In this document: positions 1 to 6,666 of the stretch, piece after piece | How positions within the stretch are numbered: position 1 is the stretch's first letter | Layout of the letters: each line of letters begins with the position of its first letter | From: Chitinophaga pinensis | GTDB taxonomy: Bacteria > Bacteroidota > Bacteroidia > SXHM01 | Length of the DNA stretch: 14,730 bases | NCBI GenBank assembly: GCA_945889235.1 | Contig: CAMDBK010000043.1 | Location: 1 to 14,730 of the forward strand | Direction of reading: 5' to 3' | Translations under genes and position numbers: made by a program | Notes under the pieces: generated by a model | The model's database searches: none | What the model was told of the DNA's origin: nothing | The model's input: only the letters and a program-made list of their open reading frames with translations

Positions 1-182
1 ATATAATAACCGGTGGGGTAGTAATCGAATTCTCCATCGATTATAAGGCGGATATAAATCCCTTTGGTTAAGGAACGTTGCGAACGCAGTACCGTCTTCA
101 TTGAAACGGATACTTCTTTTTGTCTGAAAATTGGTGTTGGCTGATTCTGCTGTTCAGCGTTGGAGAAGAGTGGTGTTGTCAT
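1..182 (-). CDS. 5' end of a probable tyrosine recombinase/integrase (partial, runs off the left edge)
   Basis: An open frame of 60 codons runs from an ATG at 182-180 to the window edge with no stop. An in-frame TAA lies three codons upstream of that ATG, so the frame starts here or at the internal Met at 101-99. The translated segment (residues 29-60) has a basic first strand, then KGIYIRLIIDGEFDYYPTGY. That layout of KG, IRL-IDG and a closing TG resembles the N-terminal arm-DNA-binding domain of Bacteroidota phage-type tyrosine recombinases, which often reads roughly KG-x-x-PIYLRITIDGKR-x-x-x-STG. This is pattern recognition on a short piece. The catalytic R-H-R-Y residues would lie outside the window and cannot be seen. 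Position supports the call: the gene starts 179 bases from the 3' end of a tRNA-Ser gene and reads away from it, as integrases often do at tRNA insertion sites. It could instead be an unrelated small domain protein. Confidence 0.45.
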   Translation of the reverse strand, partial: MTTPLFSNAEQQNQPTPIFRQKEVSVSMKTVLRSQRSLTKGIYIRLIIDGEFDYYPTGYY

Positions 183-298
183 GGATATTTATTTTGTTTA
201 GTTACCTGTCAAATAATTTGCCAACAGTTTGTAAACAAATGGGCTTAAACGTGAAGTTAAGTCCCAAAACATCCGAAAAGTCTCTCTGCCATATTGTC

Positions 299-329
299 TG
301 GTATTTTGCTGACACACAGCAAAATACCA
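299..329. other. Perfect 12-bp inverted repeat between tRNA-Ser and the integrase-like gene
   Basis: TGGTATTTTGCT at 299-310 and AGCAAAATACCA at 318-329 are exact reverse complements separated by 7 bases. The hairpin lies 32 bases downstream of the tRNA 3' end on the minus strand. It could end tRNA transcription, but no T-run follows it in either direction, so a simple intrinsic terminator is not well supported. A protein-binding site, for example for a recombinase near an attachment site, is an alternative. The other bases from 183 to 360 show no gene. Confidence 0.5.
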
Positions 330-359
330 AAACAACATTTCCTGAAACCCAAGCGGGCT

Positions 360-445
<86 letters not shown>

Positions 446-450
446 GGGCG

Positions 451-479
451 CAAAAGTAGAATAATTTTACACGCCCAAA
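451..479 (-). promoter_or_regulatory. Probable promoter of tRNA-Ser
   Basis: On the minus strand TTTG (479-476) is followed after 17 bases by TACTTTTG (458-451), a perfect match to the Bacteroidota housekeeping sigma consensus TTTG-N17 to 23-TAnnTTTG. The -7 box lies five bases before the mature tRNA 5' end, which would place the transcription start at or near the tRNA itself. No transcript evidence is available from sequence alone. Confidence 0.6.
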
Positions 480-537
480 CCTTAGCAGAATTATTTTTTA
501 CAGAATTCATTGAAAGCCCTGATTAGCTTTTAATTAG

Positions 538-545
538 TAATTTTG
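538..545 (+). promoter_or_regulatory. Candidate -7 box for the GWxTD gene
   Basis: TAATTTTG matches TAnnTTTG exactly and sits 18 bases before the ATG at 564, which would give a short leader of about 10-12 bases. A TTG at 510-512 could serve as the -33 element, but its 25-base spacing is longer than usual. No purine-rich Shine-Dalgarno sequence is evident before the ATG, as is normal for this phylum. Confidence 0.45.
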
Positions 546-563
546 TAGGGTAAGATTTAATCT

Positions 564-2051
564 ATGAAAAAGAAGTTTCTCTTAAGCTTTTGCTTGTTTT
601 TTGTCACTTTTGAAATTCTTTCGGCAGGCGGTATTCAGGCGTATTTCGCCTACTCTGCCTTTGCTAAAAATGGCAAAGAACCTTTTATTGAAACGTATTT
701 TACCATTACAGGAAATTCAGTTAAGTATGCTAAAATTGGAACAGGACTTTATCAGGGAAAAGTAGAAGTTGTGCTTATTCTTAAACAAGGTGAGGTAATA
801 AAGTTTGCTGATAAATATACACTTCTAAGCCCCGGAACTTCTGATTCATTAGAAGGCAAAGATTTTATTGATCAGCAGCGTATTCCTTTAGCGGAAGGAG
901 ATTACACGTTGAAGTTTACACTGAAAGATTTAAATTCAAATGATACAGCAGTAAGTCATACTGAAAAAATAACTGTTTCCTTTCCCACAGATAAAATCAG
1001 CATTTCAGATATTAGTTTTTCAGAAAGTTATTCGGTTACAATTAATCAATCCATGTTTTCAAAAAACGGGTTTGACATGATTCCGTTTCCCAGTGATTTT
1101 TTCCCTGAGAATATGAACAAGTTGATATTTTATTCTGAGGTTTATAACAGTAGTAAATCACTGCCGGCAGGCGAACCTTTTTTGATTAACTATTTTGTTG
1201 AAGATGCTGACAACATGCAGCTTGCAGGTGGATTAAGAAAGTTTGTAAAAGAAACAGCAAAAGATGTGATTGTTGTTTTTAACGAGTTACCGATTGACCA
1301 CCTGAAATCAGGAAATTATAACCTTGTAGTTGAAGCAAGAGATAAAGAAAATAAGTTGCTTGCGATTACCAAAAAATATTTTCAGCGCAGTAATCCTCCT
1401 GCTGAAGAGGTATTAACACCGAGCAACTTAAGTACTATTGATGTGGCTACTACTTTTGTAAGTGTAGTCACTAATTCAGAAGAAATGAAAGACTACATAC
1501 AATCAACATTTCCTGTTTCAACACAATTAGAAAAAAACTTTGCACGTAATCAGCTGAATTTCTCAGACCTGAAAATGATGCAGCAGTATTTTTATAATTT
1601 TTGGAAAAAACGCAATAATGATGAACCGGAACAAGCCTGGATAAAATATTATGAGGAAGTGAAAAAAGTAAATAAAGAATACGGAACGAGTATTATGAAA
1701 GGTTATGCCACTGACCGAGGAAGAGTTTATCTCCAGTACGGAGCACCTAACACTATTACTGCTACCCGAAATGAGCCAAGTTCTTATCCTTATGAAATCT
1801 GGCATTATTATGTAATTCCCGGAAGTGATATTAACCGCAGGCAAACCAACAAACGGTTTGTTTTTATGAATAGTGATTTGATTGGTGCTGATTATCAACT
1901 TATACATTCCACAGCTTACGGAGAGGTTAAAGACGACCGCTGGGAACTGCGTTTGCAGGGGCGCAATGAACAATATATTGATTTGGATGAGCAGAAAGGC
2001 CGCGACCATTATGGCAATCGTGCAGATGAATTATTTAATACACCGAGATAA
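564..2051 (+). CDS. GWxTD domain-containing secreted protein
   Basis: A 495-residue protein with a Sec-type signal peptide: MKKK, a hydrophobic core to about residue 20, then Ala-Gly-Gly. Residues 21-290 look like beta-rich extracellular modules, with alternating hydrophobic strands and SGNYNLVVEARD-type turns. Residues 325-420 carry the domain named for the GWxTD motif. Here the motif is GYATD (380-384), so Trp is replaced by Tyr, followed by RGRVYLQYGAP and, at 408-416, YPYEIWHYY, both typical of this family. GWxTD proteins are widespread in Bacteroidota and some other phyla; their molecular function is not established to my knowledge. The start is the first ATG, placed directly before the signal peptide. 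A -7-like box lies 18 bases upstream. The glycosyltransferase gene follows nine bases after the stop, suggesting co-transcription. The function assignment is family-level only. Confidence 0.85.
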   Translation: MKKKFLLSFCLFFVTFEILSAGGIQAYFAYSAFAKNGKEPFIETYFTITGNSVKYAKIGTGLYQGKVEVVLILKQGEVIKFADKYTLLSPGTSDSLEGKDFIDQQRIPLAEGDYTLKFTLKDLNSNDTAVSHTEKITVSFPTDKISISDISFSESYSVTINQSMFSKNGFDMIPFPSDFFPENMNKLIFYSEVYNSSKSLPAGEPFLINYFVEDADNMQLAGGLRKFVKETAKDVIVVFNELPIDHLKSGNYNLVVEARDKENKLLAITKKYFQRSNPPAEEVLTPSNLSTIDVATTFVSVVTNSEEMKDYIQSTFPVSTQLEKNFARNQLNFSDLKMMQQYFYNFWKKRNNDEPEQAWIKYYEEVKKVNKEYGTSIMKGYATDRGRVYLQYGAPNTITATRNEPSSYPYEIWHYYVIPGSDINRRQTNKRFVFMNSDLIGADYQLIHSTAYGEVKDDRWELRLQGRNEQYIDLDEQKGRDHYGNRADELFNTPR

Positions 2052-2060
2052 CAAGGCTTG

Positions 2061-3068
2061 ATGAATACAGCCGTAGTTATCCTCAACTGGAACGGTAGAA
2101 AATTTCTTGAACAGTTTCTTCCCTCTGTTATTCAACATAGTTCAGAAGCTTCTGTTTTTGTTGCCGATAATGGTTCCACAGATGATTCAGTTTCTTTTTT
2201 AGAAACCAATTTTCCACAGATAAATATTCTTCGCGCCTCAACCAACAAAGGATTTACAGGAGGTTATAACGAAGCACTGAAACAGATAAAAGCTGAATAT
2301 TTTATTCTGTTGAATTCAGATGTTGAAGTAACTGCAGGATGGATAAAACCGGTTATTGATTTAATGAACTCTGATAAAACAATTTCAGCCTGTCAACCCA
2401 AAATAAAAATGTATGCCGACAAAAAAATGTTTGAATATGCAGGAGCTGCGGGAGGGTTTATTGATAAATATGGTTATCCGTTTTGTCGCGGAAGAATTTT
2501 TAATTCGTTAGAAGATGACAAAGGGCAATACGATGATACGTATGAAGTTTTTTGGGCAACCGGAGCTTGTATGTTTGTGAGAAGCGAAACATTTTTTAGT
2601 GCAGGCGGTTTTGATGATGATTTTTTTGCGCACATGGAAGAAATCGATTTGTGCTGGAGAATGAAAAACCTTGGAAATAAAATAATGTATTGCGGAAGCT
2701 CAACTGTTTATCATGTTGGTGGTGGAACGCTTCAGAAAAGCAATCCGTTTAAAACCTATCTGAACTTTCGCAATAACCTGATGATGCTCATTAAGAACAA
2801 AAGCGGGTTCAGTTTATTTCGGATTCTTTTTGTTCGTATATTTCTTGATGATTTGGCTCAACTGAAGTTTCTGTTGTCAGGAAATTATAGAGATTCTATT
2901 GCAGTGCAAAAAGCACAGTTTTATGTGCTTTTTAATTTTTTTAAAATAAAAAAGAAGAGAAAAGTCATCAGTCAAAATAGTTCAGGAATTTATAACCGAA
3001 GTATTGTTGCAGATTATTTTTTGCGCGGAAAAAAGAAGTTTAGTGAACTTGCTTTTACTCAGAAATAA
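2061..3068 (+). CDS. Family 2 glycosyltransferase (rhamnosyltransferase-like)
   Basis: This 335-residue protein would transfer a sugar from a nucleotide-sugar donor to a glycan or lipid-linked acceptor on the cytoplasmic face. The GT-A fold signature is clear: VVILNWNG at 5-12 in the first strand, DNGSTD at 36-41 for nucleotide binding, NKGFTGGYNEAL at 62-73, the metal-binding LNSD at 84-87, GGFDDDFF at 182-189, and EEIDLCWR at 193-200 containing the expected catalytic acid. This pattern matches the GT2 clade that includes rhamnosyl- and galactofuranosyltransferases; the actual sugar cannot be read. I use ATG 2061; a TTG immediately before it is an unlikely start. The gene closely follows the GWxTD gene. 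Its last 14 bases overlap the 3' end of convergent aroQ, leaving no room for a separate terminator. The basic C-terminus may aid membrane association. Confidence 0.9.
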   Translation: MNTAVVILNWNGRKFLEQFLPSVIQHSSEASVFVADNGSTDDSVSFLETNFPQINILRASTNKGFTGGYNEALKQIKAEYFILLNSDVEVTAGWIKPVIDLMNSDKTISACQPKIKMYADKKMFEYAGAAGGFIDKYGYPFCRGRIFNSLEDDKGQYDDTYEVFWATGACMFVRSETFFSAGGFDDDFFAHMEEIDLCWRMKNLGNKIMYCGSSTVYHVGGGTLQKSNPFKTYLNFRNNLMMLIKNKSGFSLFRILFVRIFLDDLAQLKFLLSGNYRDSIAVQKAQFYVLFNFFKIKKKRKVISQNSSGIYNRSIVADYFLRGKKKFSELAFTQK

Positions 3069-3474
3069 AACTCTCCAAAGCAAGCCTGTAAGAATCCAAA
3101 CCAAAGCCGGCAATTACACCTTTGCAGTTTTTTGCCATCAGTGAAATATGACGATAATCTTCGCGAGCATAAACATTTGAAATATGAACTTCAATCACCG
3201 GAGTTTTCAGTGCAGCAACTGCATCAGCAATAGCAACAGAAGTGTGTGTATAACCACCTGCATTAAGAATTATTCCATCATAATTGAATCCTTTTTCATG
3301 CAGTTTGTTGATGATTTCGCCTTCCACATTACTCTGAAAATATTCTAAATTTATTTGCGGGAATTTTGATTTCAGTTCACCAAAATAATCATCAAATGAA
3401 CGGTTTCCGTAAACACTTTTTTCACGTGTGCCAAGCAAATTCAGATTTGGTCCGTTGATAATTATTAGTTGCAT
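3055..3474 (-). CDS. aroQ: 3-dehydroquinate dehydratase, type II
   Basis: This cytosolic shikimate-pathway enzyme converts 3-dehydroquinate to 3-dehydroshikimate. At 139 residues it matches the usual type II length of about 140-150. Family motifs appear in order: INGPNLNLLGTRE at 6-18, Tyr22 in the flexible lid, FQSNVEGEI at 46-54, NAGGYTHTSVA at 71-81, EVHISN at 95-100 with the catalytic His97, and ARE-x-x-RHIS at 103-111. The Asn-Ala-Gly-Gly form of the substrate loop replaces the more widespread Asn-Pro-Gly-Ala and is, to my recollection, common in Bacteroidota. The start codon shares one base with the stop of the upstream antiporter gene (TAATG), which strongly suggests translational coupling. 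The 3' end overlaps the convergent glycosyltransferase gene by 14 bases. Confidence 0.96.
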   Translation of the reverse strand: MQLIIINGPNLNLLGTREKSVYGNRSFDDYFGELKSKFPQINLEYFQSNVEGEIINKLHEKGFNYDGIILNAGGYTHTSVAIADAVAALKTPVIEVHISNVYAREDYRHISLMAKNCKGVIAGFGLDSYRLALESFISE

Positions 3475-5648
3475 TATTCTGTTTTCTGTTTAGAAAAAAT
3501 CAACAGCGATGGGCTGTAGGCAATCCATGCACTTCTTGCTGCCGCTACTTTTTTCCAATATTCAATATCAAGTACAATCAATTGAAATTGTTCTAAAAAA
3601 GTTTTATCTAATGTTCTGTTTTCACTGATATTGATGAACGAACTGTTCAGCATTTCCTGCGGAAAAGGAAAGCCTCCACTGATATTAAGCATGGTAATTT
3701 TTACCGTTCCAGGTTCAATAAATTTCATTGCATAAGAAGAAAGATATTGATCACCGTCTCCTGTAATCAGGAATAAAATATTTTCAGCAGTTCTGAAATT
3801 ATTATCCACTAAAACACCTACCGGACAATTTACACTTTCAATAATATGTTTGATTTTTCCGCCTGTTATTTTTTCGGTAAAAGGAGATTTTCCGGAACCT
3901 ACCAGCAGCAACTCATATTTATTATCATTAACCGTGTGAATGATTTCTTTTTCTACATCATCTACGGCCTTGTATTTAGTTTCAAACGCAATGCCGAGTT
4001 CGTGACCAGTAATACGCACAGGACCGAACGCTTCTTTCTCAAACAACAAAGCATCATGCGGATTAATCTCCAGACTGGGAGTAAGGTGCATGGCAGTTAT
4101 TTTCTTTTTTCGCTTTCCGGTAGTAATAAAATTTGCAAGTCTTATTAAAGAACTACCTGTTTTTGAAGGACCAAAAGAAATAAGAATATCAAATGAAGTA
4201 CTTGCATCTTCTTCTTCATTTTTTTGTTTTTCAAATTTTGCAAAAATCCAATCAATAAATTCCAGCAATGGATTGGTCATGAACGTTGTTATTAAAGCCA
4301 TCAGTACAAGAATTGTAAAAATTTCTTTCCCGAAAATTCCAAGGTCGTAACCAATATTTAGAATAATGAGTTCCATTAAACCGCGCGAATTCATAATAAC
4401 TCCCATCGACAGCGATTCCTTCCAGCTATGTTTTAAAAGTTTGGATGATACGGTTGCACCAACAAATTTTCCGGTAACAGCAACAGTAATAACACCAGCT
4501 GCAACAATCCACAAATCCATATTGTCCAGTAAATTAATTTGTGTGCGTAAACCGGTGAATACAAAGAACAGCGGGAGAAGTAACACCAAACTGATGTCTT
4601 CAATTTTTTCAGTAATCAGTTTTTTGAAATTGATATTCTGCGGCATAATTACGCCTGCCATAAAAGCGCCAACAAGCGGATGAATGCCTATTACCTCAGT
4701 AACATAGGACGAAAAAAACAAAACAACAAACACAAAAGCTACTACCGATTTATTCAGATTTTCTCTGGAAACATAGACCGTTCCGAATTTTTTCAGAAAA
4801 GGCTGAACCAGTTTTATCATTATAAAAACATAGGTGATTGTAAGCACAATTGTAGAGAGTGAATTAAAAAACCCTCCTGACTTTACTACCGCTATTATTA
4901 CAGCAAGCAAACACCAGGCTGTCATATCATCAATAGCTGCTGTTGTAATAGCTAATACGCCAAGTGGAGTTTTTGTAATTCCGCGTTCCTGAATAATTCT
5001 TGCCAATACAGGAAATGCGGTTGTACTCATTGAAATGCCCATAAATAAAGCAAATGCAGTAAAACCAATAGTATCTGGTGCGAACGAATCATAAAGAAAA
5101 TAAGCGAGAACAATGCCGAGAAAAAACGAAAGAATTATTCCCGAATGACTGATTATTAATGCATCAAAAGCACGGTTCTTCAATGCTTTAAAATCCAGTT
5201 CCATTCCAATAATGAACATAAATAACATTAAACCAATCTGACTGAAGAATTGCAAGAACGGAAGCGATTCTTTTGGAAAAACAAAGGCAGTAAATTCAGG
5301 GAAATAAGTTCCCACAAGCGAAGGCCCAAGTATAATTCCTGCTACAATCTCACCAATTACTGATGGTTGACGAAATTTTGTAAAAATAAACCCAAGAATT
5401 CGAGCTATAAAAACAATAATTACCAATTGAATAATAAATACAGCCAATGGGTGATGCAGATTGCTGACAAACCCATTTACCAACTGATTCCAAACGTTTC
5501 CGGGCAGATTTACCACTACTGATTCAGTTCGTATTGCTTGTGTTGTAATATTCTCTAGAAGATAGCCTTGTTGAAGCACAAACCACCCCAGCAGCCCGAA
5601 AGTCGCAATTGACAACGTATATAATAGGAGCGTTTTACCTTTTATCAT
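3474..5648 (-). CDS. CPA2-type cation:proton antiporter with C-terminal USP-like domain
   Basis: This 724-residue inner-membrane protein probably exchanges K+ or Na+ for protons. There is an extra N-terminal membrane segment (8-27), then after a soluble loop a Na+/H+-exchanger domain of about 12 membrane segments (about 68-470). Diagnostic motifs are RQPSVIGEIVAGIILGPS (93-110), STTAFPVLARI (208-218), the ion-binding Asp pair in TAAIDDMTAW (D240, D241) and HPLVGAFMAG (323-332). Residues 487-616 resemble a universal stress protein domain: FDILISFG at the start and, near the end, LLVGSG plus CPVGVLVD, the usual nucleotide-binding layout. A weaker second alpha/beta segment continues to 724. The architecture recalls plant CHX and fungal Kha1 antiporters. 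A regulatory nucleotide-binding role for the tail is inference. The gene starts 49 bases from prmC, divergently, and is coupled to aroQ at its 3' end. Confidence 0.88.
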   Translation of the reverse strand: MIKGKTLLLYTLSIATFGLLGWFVLQQGYLLENITTQAIRTESVVVNLPGNVWNQLVNGFVSNLHHPLAVFIIQLVIIVFIARILGFIFTKFRQPSVIGEIVAGIILGPSLVGTYFPEFTAFVFPKESLPFLQFFSQIGLMLFMFIIGMELDFKALKNRAFDALIISHSGIILSFFLGIVLAYFLYDSFAPDTIGFTAFALFMGISMSTTAFPVLARIIQERGITKTPLGVLAITTAAIDDMTAWCLLAVIIAVVKSGGFFNSLSTIVLTITYVFIMIKLVQPFLKKFGTVYVSRENLNKSVVAFVFVVLFFSSYVTEVIGIHPLVGAFMAGVIMPQNINFKKLITEKIEDISLVLLLPLFFVFTGLRTQINLLDNMDLWIVAAGVITVAVTGKFVGATVSSKLLKHSWKESLSMGVIMNSRGLMELIILNIGYDLGIFGKEIFTILVLMALITTFMTNPLLEFIDWIFAKFEKQKNEEEDASTSFDILISFGPSKTGSSLIRLANFITTGKRKKKITAMHLTPSLEINPHDALLFEKEAFGPVRITGHELGIAFETKYKAVDDVEKEIIHTVNDNKYELLLVGSGKSPFTEKITGGKIKHIIESVNCPVGVLVDNNFRTAENILFLITGDGDQYLSSYAMKFIEPGTVKITMLNISGGFPFPQEMLNSSFINISENRTLDKTFLEQFQLIVLDIEYWKKVAAARSAWIAYSPSLLIFSKQKTE

Positions 5649-5685
5649 TTTCTGATTGCCGAAAATACAAAATAAAAATCAAGCC

Positions 5686-5693
5686 TATCTTCG
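5686..5693 (+). promoter_or_regulatory. Weak -7-like box before prmC
   Basis: TATCTTCG lies four bases before the prmC ATG at 5698, one mismatch from TAnnTTTG. If used, the transcript would be nearly leaderless. The 49-base gap between the divergent antiporter and prmC genes must contain promoters for both; on the minus strand TATTTTCG (5669-5662) is a comparable candidate for the antiporter. Confidence 0.25.
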
Positions 5694-5697
5694 CGCC

Positions 5698-6618
5698 ATG
5701 AAAGTGATTGACAACAGGGCAGTTTCAGTTATACAGCTTTTTCGGAAAGAGTTGGAAAGCCTTTATTCAAAAGAAGAAATTGAAACTTTTCTTTTCTTTT
5801 CTTTTAACGAGTACTTTGGTTTTTCGCGAAGTGATTTAGCGTTGAAAAAAGAAATCAGACTCAGCGAATCTGAATTGCTGAAGTTTTTTCGTGTAATCAG
5901 AAAATTGAGGCAGCACGTTCCGATTCAATACATTTTAGGCAACACAGAATTTTATGGATTAAAGTTAAACGTGAATGAGCATGTACTAATTCCAAGGCCG
6001 GAAACGGAAGAATTAGTGGAATGGGTAATAACCGATTGCGGATTTCTAATTGAGGAATTGCGGATTAATTCGCAATCTAAAATCCACAATCCGCAATTAA
6101 ATATCATTGACATCGGCACAGGCAGCGGTTGTATTGCCATTACTCTGAAAAAAAATATTCCCGATGCAGAAGTTTATGCACTTGATATTTCTGAAAATGC
6201 TTTGACTGTTGCAAAGCAAAATGCAGAGATGAATAATGCTGAAATTCATTTTGTGCAAGGCGATATACTCGCCAAATCACCAAATCACCAAATCGCCAAA
6301 TCACCATTTCAAATAATCGTCAGCAACCCACCTTACATAATAGAAAAGGAAAAACCCGAAATGAGCGCAAACGTGCTTGATTATGAACCTCACACTGCAC
6401 TTTTTGTTCCTGATAATGATGCACTTTTATTCTACCGCAGCATACTTGACTTTGGTAAAACAAACCTTTCAGCGGGCGGAAAAATATATTTTGAATTGAA
6501 TACCAACTATGCTGATGATGTTGCCGCGCTTGCTAAATCAAAAGGATTTATAAACTGCATTATCAAAAAAGATTTAAGCGGTAACCAACGTATGTTCAGT
6601 TGCGAAAAAATCAATTAG
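5698..6618 (+). CDS. prmC: Peptide chain release factor N5-glutamine methyltransferase (PrmC/HemK)
   Basis: PrmC methylates the Gln of the GGQ motif in release factors RF1/RF2 using S-adenosylmethionine. This 306-residue protein has the helical N-terminal release-factor-binding domain (1-85), with PIQYILGNTEFYG at 75-87 and LIPRPETEELVEW at 97-109. The Rossmann methyltransferase domain has IIDIGTGSGCIAI (136-148), the acidic ALDIS (161-165), and the substrate-Gln-binding NPPY (210-213). It is longer than E. coli PrmC (277) because of two insertions encoded by repeats: residues about 112-134 between the domains, and 192-203 just before NPPY. Both keep the reading frame. I choose ATG 5698; an upstream TTG at 5656 in frame is less likely because the ATG aligns with the normal N-terminus. 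ligA follows 48 bases after the stop. Confidence 0.93.
   Translation: MKVIDNRAVSVIQLFRKELESLYSKEEIETFLFFSFNEYFGFSRSDLALKKEIRLSESELLKFFRVIRKLRQHVPIQYILGNTEFYGLKLNVNEHVLIPRPETEELVEWVITDCGFLIEELRINSQSKIHNPQLNIIDIGTGSGCIAITLKKNIPDAEVYALDISENALTVAKQNAEMNNAEIHFVQGDILAKSPNHQIAKSPFQIIVSNPPYIIEKEKPEMSANVLDYEPHTALFVPDNDALLFYRSILDFGKTNLSAGGKIYFELNTNYADDVAALAKSKGFINCIIKKDLSGNQRMFSCEKIN
6034..6098. repeat. Palindromic/direct repeat segment embedded in prmC
   Basis: AATTGCGGATT at 6056-6066 is the exact reverse complement of AATCCGCAATT at 6088-6098. A further copy of ATTGCGGATT lies at 6035-6044, and CGCAATCTAAAATCCACAAT (6071-6090) holds degenerate copies. The segment is read in frame as roughly residues 113-134 of PrmC, the linker between the N-terminal and catalytic domains. 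It looks like an intergenic-type repeat captured by a coding sequence. Confidence 0.7.
6272..6303 (+). repeat. Tandem octamer repeat (4 x CCAAATCA) inside prmC
   Basis: Four contiguous copies of CCAAATCA start at 6272, 6280, 6288 and 6296; the third ends in G instead of A. They encode most of the AKSPNHQIAKSP segment (192-203), seven residues before NPPY. Because 8 is not a multiple of 3, loss or gain of one copy would shift the frame and destroy the active site. Confidence 0.85.
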
Positions 6619-6637
6619 AATACATTTCAAATAAACT

Positions 6638-6645
6638 TATTTTTG
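6638..6645 (+). promoter_or_regulatory. Candidate -7 box for ligA
   Basis: TATTTTTG matches TAnnTTTG exactly and lies 21 bases before the ligA ATG at 6667, in the gap after prmC. No convincing TTTG/TTG -33 element is seen at the usual 17-23-base spacing, so this rests on the -7 box alone. Confidence 0.4.
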
Positions 6646-6666
6646 GGCGGTTGTAAAACCGGATAT

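Noticed and set aside
1563..2009. 148-codon minus-strand frame inside the GWxTD gene
   Set aside because: It lies wholly opposite a well-supported coding sequence, has no recognisable domain, and its composition is what an AT-rich antisense frame gives.
6272..6303. CRISPR-like array
   Set aside because: The repeats are contiguous 8-mers with no spacers, inside a coding sequence. No CRISPR or cas genes occur in the window.
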